Counted from the stretch's first letter, positions 1 through 9,884 are shown. The stretch is 17,688 bases of DNA from Conidiobolus incongruus B7586 (GCA_000697335.1 JNEM01009198.1:1-17688), one strand, 5' to 3'. Notes: generated from the letters alone by a model not told the origin. Translations and numbers: made by a program.

Positions 1-1591
1 TGATTATTTTAGTATTTCAATATTATAAAAAATGATCAAATTTTTATATATTTTAAAATTAAATTAAATATAATATAATTTATATTTAATTCTTTAAACT
101 GATTAATCAAATTAAGTTATAATTATATGATTTTAAATATTTGATTTTTGATTAATATATTATTTTAATTTTCTCATATTATTAATAACAATAAATATAT
201 TTTGTTATTTGTTATTTTTCCATTTCTATATCTTTTAGTTCATTGAATTCAATAAAAATTTTGAAAAATTTAATATATTTAATTTGATAATTTTTGATTT
301 AAATTTATATATATTTTTGATTGATATATTACTATATAACTAGTTTTATAATTCTATTTATATCAATAAAATTTAACCTCAAGTGTATGATACTAGTATA
401 ATTATTAATATAACTGACCAATTAGATTAAAATAATTCTAAATTGCAGTTATATATAGTTGATAAATTATTTTAAATAATAAACTTTAAATATTACTTTT
501 CAACATTACCAAATTATATACGTATATTAATAATTTAATATTTTAAACAATTTTTAATAGTATCAATTACTATAAGTATGTTAATAATTCAAATATTATT
601 CAATCAAATTTTCAAAGTATAAAAATTTTTAGGAACAAAAAAATAAAATCTTATTACCATGAAAAAAAGAGGATTTTTCATCCATTCTTTATTAACATAA
701 AAACATTAATTGTTTAATTTTGTAAAAATTCAATTTCAGATAATTTCATTATATAAAAACTATTAAAAATTTTAATTATTTCAAGTTTATTTAAGTTGAT
801 ATTGATCGAAACCAAATTTAAAAAAAAAATTTTGTATATAATTATAGATTTAAGACAAATTAAATATATAGGTTAATAATAATAATAAAATTTAGAAAAA
901 TTAAAAATATTTTTATTATATATATATATATATAAAGTTCTATTGATTATTGATCAATAAATTTAATGATTAATTTTATTAGATATTTACTAATGAAAAA
1001 AAATGATTATATAATTATAAAATTGGCTATATTAATTTTATTATGGTAAATATAATTTATAAGAATATTGAGATAATTTAAATTTATTAGACTAATTATA
1101 TATCTATTTTTTATTGGACCTTAAACTAATTTAATCTAAAAATAAAATTTATTAATAATATTATATATATCATATTTATCAATCTAATTAATATTAATTT
1201 AATATTAAATTGAATAATATACCTTCCTATTTTTAATATAGGGTAAAAGGAGGAAATTTATAATTATATTAGAGAAAAAAAATTATAAACCTTATAGTTT
1301 GGTTTTTTATTAATATATTTTTTGAGTAAGAAGGATATAATAGATTTTATTACAATTGAATAAAGAATACCTGATTAGATAATAAAATGTTTAAAATATA
1401 TTTTCCTTTAGATATTTTCTTCTGATAATTAAATAAAATTTTTTAAATAATTTAATTAATATTGTATTTGATATTTATTAATTGAATTCATGATTGATTG
1501 ATAAAATATTTAATAGGAAAATAATTTATTTAAAATATATTTTTGTTATTATATAAAATTTATATTTAGTATATATATTAATTAGTTATAG
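1..1591. other. AT-rich spacer, no gene seen
   Basis: This stretch is almost entirely A and T with stops in all frames, and I see no gene, RNA or mobile element in it. It holds an alternating TA run at about 917-934, an A-run at about 820-829, and a perfect 14-bp palindrome TTATTGATCAATAA at 947-960. At this base composition such runs and palindromes are expected by chance. The last bases lie just downstream of the SOD stop codon and probably include its 3' UTR. Confidence 0.7.
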
Positions 1592-2347
1592 TTATAAGTA
1601 AAGCATACCCAATATAGTTAATAAGAATCCAACAAATGAACTAGCTCCCAATGATACAGCAAAGGCTGAGCTTGGTTCAGGTTCTTTGAATCTATCTTTG
1701 TCAGCATCAGTAGGTTTAGAACCCTTGTTATCTTTAGATTGTTTATCAGCCTTAGTAGAATTTTTATCTTTAGCAGTTTTTTGTTCATTTTGCAAGGAAA
1801 TGATATTAGCACAAAGAATTCTGGTGGAATTAGCTAAATGGATAACTATAGATTTTCCAATAATTCCATTCTCGCCTGTTAAATAAAGAAGGAGATCATC
1901 GTAACTCAAATTGGTTGCTTTTTTTGGATCAAGTTTGCCAAATTTACCAGAAAGGTCGCCCAATTCACATGTATTGAAGTTGTCTTGATCACATTTGTAA
2001 CCTGGACTCTTGCCTCCAGGATTGAGTTTAGCAGGATCCAAATGTAGTCCGGTGGAGGTACAGTTTCCAGTACTATCCACAGGTTTTTCATGAATGTGCC
2101 ATGAGTAAGGAGTTTGACCTTCAATTTGGGGGATTTTATTAAAGTTCAATTGGATCCTGGTAGTGCTAGTTCCCTTATCATCTGTCTCGACACGTTTAAA
2201 TGTTACAATACCCTCGAATCCATTTTTATTGAAGTTGGCTATAGCTTCAGTTGGCTCATTGAATGGTTTAGTATCCTTAGAAGGATCTGTAGAGATAGTT
2301 GAAGCGATAAATAATAGAGCAAATTTCAAATAACGATTGGGAAGCAT
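1592..2347 (-). CDS. Secreted GPI-anchored Cu-only superoxide dismutase (SOD5-like)
   Basis: Intronless 251-residue protein of the extracellular fungal Cu-only superoxide dismutase family, which converts superoxide to peroxide and oxygen at the cell surface. Residues 1-20 form a signal peptide. The catalytic domain has all four copper histidines: H84 and H86 in WHIHEKP, H102 in GLHLDP and H170 in SIVIHLA. It also has the active-site Arg (R176 in STRILCA) and the conserved disulfide pair C96/C179. No histidine lies between residues 103 and 169, so the zinc ligands of Cu/Zn SOD are absent, and the electrostatic loop is shortened. E128 and D131 fit the Glu/Asp pair seen in Candida SOD5. Possible N-glycosylation sites are N146, N173 and N196. 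Residues 186-225 are a Lys/Asp/Ser-rich linker. Residues 226-251 look like a GPI signal, with small residues followed by a hydrophobic tail. The start is fixed by the signal peptide. Confidence 0.95.
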   Translation of the reverse strand: MLPNRYLKFALLFIASTISTDPSKDTKPFNEPTEAIANFNKNGFEGIVTFKRVETDDKGTSTTRIQLNFNKIPQIEGQTPYSWHIHEKPVDSTGNCTSTGLHLDPAKLNPGGKSPGYKCDQDNFNTCELGDLSGKFGKLDPKKATNLSYDDLLLYLTGENGIIGKSIVIHLANSTRILCANIISLQNEQKTAKDKNSTKADKQSKDNKGSKPTDADKDRFKEPEPSSAFAVSLGASSFVGFLLTILGMLYL

Positions 2348-2404
2348 TTTAAGATAATATTAATGAAATGAATATATACATAGTTTAATTCCAAGTTACC
2401 AATC

Positions 2405-2413
2405 CTTTATATA
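2405..2413 (-). promoter_or_regulatory. Probable TATA box of the SOD gene
   Basis: On the minus strand this reads TATATAAAG, followed by GATTGGTAACTTGG. It lies about 60 bp upstream of the SOD start codon, a usual distance for fungal promoters. TATA-like words are common in AT-rich DNA; the position and the GC-richer flank are the only support. Confidence 0.4.
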
Positions 2414-5003
2414 TTTCAAAAAATTAAATTTGATCAATATTTGAACCGCACAATTTGATATTTGCTTGAATATAAAATTTTTTATTGCATTTTTAAATTC
2501 TCATTCAATATAAACACAAAAGTTTATGAAATTTAAATCATTAAAGATAGTGAAATGAACTTAGATATGTTATTTAATTGGTTCTAAATAATTTTAACAA
2601 ATCAATTATCATCAAAATTAATTGTTTATATTAGTTTCACGAATTTTTTTATAGATTAATTTGCTTTTCTAAATTAATCAGAGGCTGGCGTAAATTGTTC
2701 AAATTATGGAACAAAATTTTGAAAGCATGGAATAATATTCAGAAATGGGCCGTCAAAGTGATATCATATAAGTCACTATTTTGTTTGAATGAACTAGATT
2801 ATTTTAAATTTATAAAGCGTTTTTAATAAAGACTTTGCCATTTCAAAATTTAGCATTGTTTATTTTTATTAAATCTAAAAAAATACTGATATTCACTGAT
2901 ACATATTTGATGAGTTTTGTTTATTATTTATTATTAAACAAATCTTATATATTTTAAATAAGTTTTTTTTGAAATATATTCAATATTATATTGATCTATT
3001 ATTAATTAAACTAAAAATCTTAAAAATTTTGGAAAATTAAGTGTGTAGTAATAATGGAGAATAATTATTATAATATATTTTCGAAATACCGATAATCAAG
3101 AAATTGATGAAAATTTTAATCTTGTCCAGAGCATAAAATAATACTAATTTTATCATATATAGATGAAATAATTATAAATGATCTTTGATTTATATTAAAT
3201 TTTTTAAAATCTTATAATATATATTTAATTTATTTCAACTATTCAAATGCTTTCAGTATTAGACTAAAAGTAGCATACAAATATTAAAAAATATACCAAT
3301 ATATTATATACTTCTTTTATTATCATGAAATTGGCAAATAATAATTTAAAATATCTATTCTTATTATCTATAATTGCTAAATATATTAATAATTTTCTAA
3401 TAACGATGAATATTAATCATTTTGTGAATCCCTTAATAATACTAAAAGCGATTAAATATTCTGAATGTTAAATAGAGCAAAATGTAAAATTAATTATTAT
3501 TAAGTGATAGTGTAAATTATGACTAATTAATAGTAATTAAAATTAACTAGTTCATAGATAATAAGATAAACTAGAACCAAACAATAAATACACTATTAGC
3601 AACTTGATCAAAAACATAAATTGCTTTTTATATATTAATGTTATCCTTGTATTGAGTTAAAAATTATATAATTTTGAACTTATATTCAACTTGCTATACT
3701 TAGAACACAATTTATTTAAACAATTAAGATTATAACATATTCATAGCACTTTAAATTCAATTTAACAATCACTAAATTTCAAATATATTTATGAATTGCT
3801 TTATAATATTACAAACCTTGTATACAATTGTTGAAAATTAAAACAAAAAATTGTGATAATTATATAAAAGTACTCTTAAATATTTATTTTATCCATTATT
3901 ATCTTCTTCTTTTAGATTAAAATTTATTTATGATTTGTAATTAATATATTTTGAAAAATTATAAAATAATTGACAATAAAGCATTATCTGTATACTATTT
4001 AATTTATTTATGGAATATTTTTGATTAAGAGATATTCAAAAAAATTTAAAGAAGTGTTTAAACTTATTTTAAATGATCAAACAGTCTTATATTTGATTAT
4101 TTAATTAACACTATCAAAACATTATATTGACTTTTATATAAACCTCCAATTCTGAAATATACCTTTTCCTGAGAAAAATAATACAATATTACTATTTTTG
4201 TCAAAATTCCAAAATACTTGATTTTCTTTTATTCAACAGTTATAGAAATATAATGTATTTGTCCTGAAAAAACAATATTCACACCATATTTAGAATCGAT
4301 TAGCTTATACTCTCATAAAATTAGTAAATATTTTGTTATAGGGTTAATCATATAATTCTATTCAAATAATAATTGTGTTACTATATTAGCCCATGTAATC
4401 TCTTAATATTATTTGCTTTTTATTCTGTTTAGTATATCGAATCTGATTAACTAATAATATATAATAATAATAATAATAAAAATTTTTGAAGTAAATGTTA
4501 AATCTTTTGAACACACTTGAATATTTCCTTGATATAATAATTATTTATTGTTTATTAATATTTATTTTAATTTTTAATCAAATTTGATTTATAAAATGTA
4601 TCTGATCGAATATTAATATGGTATAGTATTGTTTTATTTTTACTTAAATATTAGTGATGAGTTCTACATCTCTTCAATAATAATCATTATGATATATTTC
4701 ACAAACTAAATACATAGAATCAAATTAATAAACCACAATCAAGAATAGTAAATTATACATGATTGAATTTTTAAAAAAACCTATTATTATAAATTAAAAT
4801 CATTTTATTTGATTATATTGAATTAATTAATATATTTCTAGGGTTCTTAAATCAAAAAGAACCTTGTTACTTATTATTTATATACTGTTAAACGGTATAT
4901 CTAATTGAATTTTAAATTATTGATATGAATGTTAATACATTGAAATTTAATCAAATTACTTTTATTTTAATTTGATAATATATTTATGAAGATTATAATA
5001 TTA
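2414..5003. other. AT-rich spacer with one exon-like open tract
   Basis: No gene could be supported here. The only stretch with gene-like composition is 2635-2826 (plus strand, see findings), a 63-codon frame without an ATG. There is an AAT microsatellite at about 4460-4480. A hairpin at 4842-4863 has stem GGTTCTT/AAGAACC and an 8-nt loop, and lies about 140 bp beyond the stop of the small ORF at 5004-5213. The rest is low-complexity A/T sequence with stops in all frames. Confidence 0.6.
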
Positions 5004-5213
5004 TCAGATTGGTCTGAAAATATCAAGACCAAACAAATATAAATTGACCTGTGATTTGGGGAGCTGCGAATAGTGTTCCCCTAGGGCATTAAATACATAA
5101 AAAAACATCATAACTGTCAGAATCTTATATATAAATCCAATCTTACTTATAATTAAAAGTCCCAGAATATTACAAAAGAAGATTAATATAAGTAGTAAAG
5201 TGTAGAACATCAT
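5004..5213 (-). CDS. Possible small two-helix membrane protein, unidentified
   Basis: A 69-residue frame from the first ATG (5211-5213); an ATG directly after it would give 68. It predicts two membrane helices, about residues 3-23 and 26-44, then a polar tail of about 25 residues ending GLDIFRPI. Base composition is less AT-biased than the flanks and the tail reads like a real protein. The frame stays open upstream to 5303 without an ATG, so either the gene has an upstream exon or the extra codons are chance. The size and two-helix plan resemble small ER subunits such as PIG-Y/Eri1, but I see no alignment good enough to claim that. Expression is unproven. Confidence 0.45.
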   Translation of the reverse strand: MMFYTLLLILIFFCNILGLLIISKIGFIYKILTVMMFFYVFNALGEHYSQLPKSQVNLYLFGLDIFRPI

Positions 5214-5240
5214 ATACAATTTTAGAGGAAGTGATAAAAG

Positions 5241-5250
5241 GTTAGGGTTG
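5241..5250 (-). promoter_or_regulatory. Telomere-like AACCCTAAC box upstream of the small ORF
   Basis: On the minus strand this reads CAACCCTAAC, about 30 bp upstream of the first ATG of the small membrane ORF. AACCCTAA words are bound by Tbf1-type factors in several fungi and often sit in promoters. A second copy of the core occurs at 14045-14052. If the small ORF really extends upstream, this is coding sequence instead. Confidence 0.3.
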
Positions 5251-5303
5251 AGCTTATCAGGTATATTAAATATAGATATATTAAAGAATATATTCCATAT
5301 TAT

Positions 5304-6480
5304 TCAATAAAGGTTATTTCTGATAATAATGATAATATAATTTATTTATTATAATATAGTTTTACTAATAATTAATATAGATGTTTTGTTATAATAAATA
5401 TTTGAAGTGGATGGGATATTTATATTGAACTAAAGAAAAAAGGAGTTATTAATCTAATGCCTAAAAGTTAAAAGTTCCCTTATTATTGAGGTTTTATAAT
5501 TAAACTTATATAGCTGTCAGGTAAATAAATGTATATTATAACAGAAAATCAATATATGATAAATAATTAACATTGATTTTGGAAGTATTAAATGCAATAA
5601 AGTTAATTATAAATATACCAAAAATAACATAAAGTATATAAATAGATTTTAATATTTGATTGAATTTTAAATATATTTAATATAGTTTATATTAATTCTT
5701 TTAGAACTATAAGCTTTTTTGATCAAATAATTATAAATTATATATAATACTTTTTATGTTCAAATTTAATAATTATCCAATTTAAAATGTATATTCTTAT
5801 ATTAGTATATAAAGTCATATTATTTTTATTAATATATTTAATCATAATTTTAAAATTTAATTTATTCTATATTTGGATAAATTTACAAAAATTTTTGAAT
5901 AATCATTAATTCAAAAAATCATTTATTAGTTAAGTTTCAATAAACCAGATATATATTTTTAACTATTATTATTATTGAGTAATATTTATTAAACTAAACT
6001 ATTAATTTTAATATAAATTATATTTAATTAATTATTTTTACCATTAAAAATAATTTTTAATAATATTTTCATTATATTTTCATATATTAAAATTACTCTA
6101 TTATATAAGAGTTGGAATACTATGTATATAGAGTGATATAATAGTGCAATCATGAACATTTTATCTTAAAGATTTATCTAGTTTTTTATTTTATAAGAGT
6201 ATACAAAAGTTAATTTAAACTAAATCAATGTGTATTGAATATATAATTGATCAATGAATGGTTTAATTTCAGATTTGATTGAATATTTGAATAATCCCAT
6301 AATTAAGAATGAAAGAAAAATGATATTAATCTATTGTTCCTCTTGGTGATTCAATTTCTAACCAATGATATATCAAATTAAAATAATAATAAATTATAAT
6401 ATTATTCATATTGCAATAAAATAAAAAAATTAATTGATACTATAATATTAAACTATATTTTAATAATTTGATATAGGATC
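5304..6480. other. AT-rich spacer before ORC3
   Basis: Low-complexity A/T sequence with stops in every frame and no RNA gene or element seen. It separates the divergently oriented small membrane ORF and ORC3, so it should hold the ORC3 promoter. No MCB box (ACGCGT) is present near the gene. Confidence 0.6.
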
Positions 6481-6498
6481 CCATTTCAATAACACCAG

Positions 6499-6541
6499 TT
6501 TCCACTAGCAAAAATTCAACGTATTTGTAAACAAGTGGAAA
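6499..6541 (+). promoter_or_regulatory. Inverted repeat and forkhead-type motif just before the ORC3 start
   Basis: Arms TTTCCACT (6499-6506) and AGTGGAAA (6534-6541) form a perfect 8-bp inverted repeat around a 27-nt loop, ending one base before the ATG at 6543. The motif GTAAACAA (6527-6534), a forkhead consensus like the fission yeast FLEX element, lies at the 3' end of the loop. If transcribed, this could be a leader hairpin; if not, the forkhead site could give cell-cycle control. Confidence 0.35.
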
Positions 6542-6542
6542 A

Positions 6543-9500
6543 ATGGATCCTAGCACAGATATACCAGAATTAATCATTCAACAAGATTCACCAACTAGAA
6601 AATGTGGTAGACCTAAGGGTTGGAAGAAATCAACAGTCTCCCCCTCTAATATCAAAACTCTGGTTCCAGATATCACTCAAGGTGAATGTATAATCCGAAA
6701 GAAAAGAGGTCGACCATTTGGATGGAGAAAATCTATCAAAGAAGATAAAATTAGTGTTAATATCCCAATGAATAATTCATCACCGGTGAAGAAGAGAGGT
6801 AGACCACTTGGATGGAGAAAGCCTATCACAGAAGATAATAATAATAATAATAATAATAATATCCCAACGAATAATTTGTCAGTTGTGAAGAAGAGGGGTA
6901 GACCACTAGGATGGAGAAAACCTATTGCAGAAGATGATAATAATAATAATAATTCTAATAATGACAATAATATTAGTATCCTAACCAATAATTTATTACC
7001 AATAAAAAAACGAGGCAGACCATTGAGTTGGAGAAAGCCTATCACAGAAGATCATGACAATGATAAGGATAGCTATGATCACAATAACCCGGAAAATAAT
7101 ATATCACCAGTAAAGAAGAGAGGTAGACCATTAGGTTGGAGGAAACCTATCTCAGAGGATACTAATACTAATAACAACAATAATAATAATCCAGCTAAAA
7201 ATTCATCACCAGTAAAGAAGAAAGGTAGACCAATAGGATGGAGAAAGCCTATCGCAGAAGATAACAATAATGATTCAACGAATCAAGCTGTCGAAATTGA
7301 AGCAAATCCACCATCAAAAAGGAGAGGAAGAAAAGCTAATGAAGCTAATCTAGATCAAAAAGTTTTTAATTTGGATGAATCTGATGATGACTTGATAAGC
7401 TACGATGATTTAACTAAGGACGACAACTACCAAGATGAGGATGATGAATCTGAAGATGAAGAAGTAGCCATGGAAGAGGGTGACTGGTATGATTCAGATG
7501 AAGATTTTGAGAATTATAGAAATTCACGTTCACAGCATGCAATCTCTGATGAGGAAATGCACCGTCAAATATCTTCAAAATTAGGAAAACTCAACGGATC
7601 AAACCACATTAGTAATTCAATAAATTATGAGCGATGGGTTGAAGATTATGATCCTTTACTCAAGGTAAATTCAATAATTACATAACTCATTCATGGTATC
7701 TGACTTGATATTAATTAAATATTTCTATAGCCTGTAACATACATTCCTCCTCGTTCTACTAAGCAATCAAGCGAAAATAACTTGGGCAGCTATCGTGGAT
7801 TTACTAAATTATTTCCTAACGAGAGTCAAGAACTGGTTAAAATGAGATACAATATGATGGTACAAGCTCAAACATCCTTAAAACAGCATTATGAAGATAG
7901 TTTTATCCAGAATCATTCCAAACATCATAATGATAATAGTTGGAAAGAAGATAAAATACAATGGCTAATCGAGCAAATGACCTATTTTCGAGAAGACATT
8001 CAGAGTAAAAGGTAAAGTAAACATTTTGAATTATTTATTGCAGTTATTAAATCAAATATTCTTTAATTATAGTATGTTCCCTAAGTTACCCGTTGTCATG
8101 CTTGAAGTAGGAACGGAATCTAATTTCCAAAGTAACTTTTATACTTTATTAAAGCAACATCTTATAGATGTGAGTTCCAAATACTTTATTAGATTATGCA
8201 ATTTGGATATGAGCTCTACCGCAGTTAAAAATAGCGCACAAAAGTTGAAGCATATCATTCATACTATTTTCAATGATCTTTCTAAAGAATTCCAGTCAGA
8301 TGATTCAAATTTATCTAACTCTGAAGACCTTAATGAAATTCCCAGTCAAGTAAATGAATTTCGTGAACTTTTAAGGTCCCAAGACTCATGTAGATATGAT
8401 AAAGATGATCATAGAATGAATATCAATATTGTGTTATTACCACCATGGGAAAGTTGGGATTTACAATTACTCGAACAGTTAATCAAAACTCTACTTCCAC
8501 TTCAGCCAATACTTCTCTTACCTACCACCACCAACAGTTCCGATACATTACCCACTTTACCTTATGAAATTACCTCACAACTTGATGCAATCCACCTCAG
8601 TTTCCAAAATCCCTGGAAAGATCTGGAGTCTGGACTCAATTTCTTGGATGGCGTGGAAAAAGAGGGTATTTTCTTAAATATATGGCCTCTACTCCGACTT
8701 GGCAAAAGGTTCTGCTACTACGATTACAATGTTGAGTACTGGTACGAAGAAATGAAATGGATTGTCTTGGATTATTTCAAATCCAATCCATTGAGTATAC
8801 TTTGCTTAAAACCTGATGATCCTCAATCAGTTGATTTGACCTATATCCGTAACGAAATTATCTCCAAACTATCGCATAATCATCTTGAAATTGTGAGGTC
8901 GCTCCCCTCATTTGTAACTTGGTTTGATGAGCTCCCAGATAATCAGAAGGATAGAAGACTCCTTGAAGACGATAATTACTTTGCTACTGAGTTTTTATCT
9001 ATCAAATTGCAATCCTTACAAATGTATTTGATGGACTATCGTCTGGGATTTGAGTTATTCGTTCAATTGCAGCGTTGGCTCTATCAACTTGATCCAGACA
9101 CTTCGATAGACTCGCGTCTATATCTTAAGCTTGAAGGGCTATCAAGAGGTCTTTGTGATTCTGAACCTATGAGCACAACTCTGAGTCAGTTGGAATCTCT
9201 TGATTTCCATAAACTTAGTGTACTTTTAAAAAGTATGCTCCTATTTATTCAACAGCAGAGAAGTCTCTTATCTCGAAAAATTTCAAGTTTAGAGAGTTTG
9301 AACAATTATTTAAACAAACTCAAAGGACTCTTAAATGATTATCATGCTGGTAACTATAATAAGAAATATACCCCAGCTCAAAAGCTGAGTCATATTTTAT
9401 CAGAGTATTTCAAGTAAGTTTTCAATCATTTGTAAGCTATTTCATAATTTTTAATTATTAATGTATTTATTATATTAGGATCGTATTAAAACCACCCTAT

Positions 9501-9884
9501 TTAATAGTATTATACGAGCTAGTATTTTACAATGATGATAAATTGATTCAATCTACTTTCGAACCCAATATATCTGATTTATTACAGCAAGATATCCAGT
9601 CACCTGATAAAGAATTTTTAAGTTTTAAGGAAAAACGATTCTCTCCCGATTTAACTATAATGTACGAAATTTACTCAGAATGTGGTAGACTTATCAACAT
9701 TTTTGACTGGGGAAATGCCTTCATCAACAAGCTTAAAGATCAAGAGAGATCAAACAAATCAAATAAGTTAAAAGATGATAAAATTTTATGGGGACGATTC
9801 TTTAATGGTGTAGAAACTTTCAAATTTTTTGGATTAATTGCTACAACTAAACGAAAGACTGATCATATGGTTAAATTAATCTAA
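6543..9884 (+). CDS. ORC3: Origin recognition complex subunit 3 with N-terminal AT-hook array
   Basis: Four exons: 6543-7664, 7731-8011, 8073-9413 and 9479-9884, giving 1049 residues. The intron phases (0, 2, 2) keep one open frame. Residues 393-1049 are a normal-length Orc3, the ORC subunit that pairs with Orc2 in loading MCM at origins. Family hallmarks are the degenerate, Walker-less AAA+ start at LPVVMLEVGTES (473-484), YYDYNVEYW then NPLSILCL (683-713), the LPSF and LMDYRLG region, and a C-terminal winged helix with GRLINIFDW (984-992) and TTKRKTDH (1037-1044). The protein stops at HMVKLI, just before the Trp that usually follows in animals. Residues 1-374 are unusual: seven AT-hook cores (19-29, 52-63, 83-93, 116-126, 155-165, 191-201, 225-235), one degenerate copy RRGRK (260-264), and an acidic stretch (276-328). 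The conserved Orc3 N-terminal region (GFTKLFPN) precedes the first ATG of exon 2, so the hooks belong to the same protein. Confidence 0.95.
6597..7334 (+). repeat. Coding repeat: seven AT-hooks plus a degenerate eighth
   Basis: Each unit codes for KKRGRPLGWRKPITED or a close variant, followed by a linker. The Gly of each core falls at residues 22, 56, 86, 119, 158, 194 and 228, so the period is 30-39 residues. Units 3-7 are close at the DNA level too, which suggests tandem duplication. The first unit (CGRPKGWKKS) and the last (RRGRKANE) are the most diverged, as is usual at the edges of a repeat array. Confidence 0.9.
6837..6860 (+). repeat. In-frame AAT microsatellite coding for eight Asn
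   Basis: A perfect AAT run inside ORC3 codes for residues 99-106, in the linker between hooks 3 and 4. Related Asn runs sit at 6939-6971 and 7170-7190, in the linkers after hooks 4 and 6. All are in frame, so gain or loss of units would change the spacing of the hooks without breaking the protein. Confidence 0.85.
7368..7526 (+). other. Acidic stretch of ORC3
   Basis: Codes for residues 276-328, rich in Asp and Glu (DESDDD, DEDDESEDEE, DSDEDFE), with several Ser placed for casein kinase 2. It lies between the basic hook array and the Orc3 core. It could fold back on the hooks or contact histones; that is inference. Confidence 0.8.
7665..7730 (+). other. ORC3 intron 1 (66 bp, phase 0)
   Basis: Begins GTAAAT after codon 374 and ends TTTCTATAG. 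A branch-like TTGATATTAAT lies upstream of the acceptor. Reading through without splicing adds six residues and hits a stop, which would give a hook-only protein. Confidence 0.9.
8012..8072 (+). other. ORC3 intron 2 (61 bp, phase 2)
   Basis: Begins GTAAAG and ends TTAATTATAG, joining AG to T to make Ser468. A CAG at 8041-8043 was excluded as acceptor because it would make the intron too short and give an immediate stop. Confidence 0.9.
9414..9478 (+). other. ORC3 intron 3 (65 bp, phase 2)
   Basis: Begins with a perfect GTAAGT and ends TTATATTAG, joining AA to G to make Lys915. Downstream the frame runs without a break into the Orc3 winged helix. Confidence 0.92.

Noticed and set aside
917-960. 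TA run and palindrome TTATTGATCAATAA as a regulatory site
   Set aside because: Such words are expected by chance in DNA this AT-rich and no gene is nearby.
1618-2302. Other frames overlapping the SOD gene
   Set aside because: They have no motifs and are shadows of the SOD coding sequence.
5004-5213. Assignment of the small membrane ORF to PIG-Y/Eri1
   Set aside because: Only size, two helices and an FR near the C-terminus agree; there is no convincing residue-level match.
6677-7267. Leu-rich minus-strand frames opposite ORC3 exon 1
   Set aside because: They are the reverse reading of the Asn-rich AT-hook repeats, where AAT runs become Leu runs; the plus strand carries the clear motifs.
8041-8043. 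Alternative CAG acceptor in ORC3 intron 2
   Set aside because: The intron would be about 30 nt and the exon would hit a stop two codons later; the TATAG acceptor at 8072 restores the Orc3 frame.
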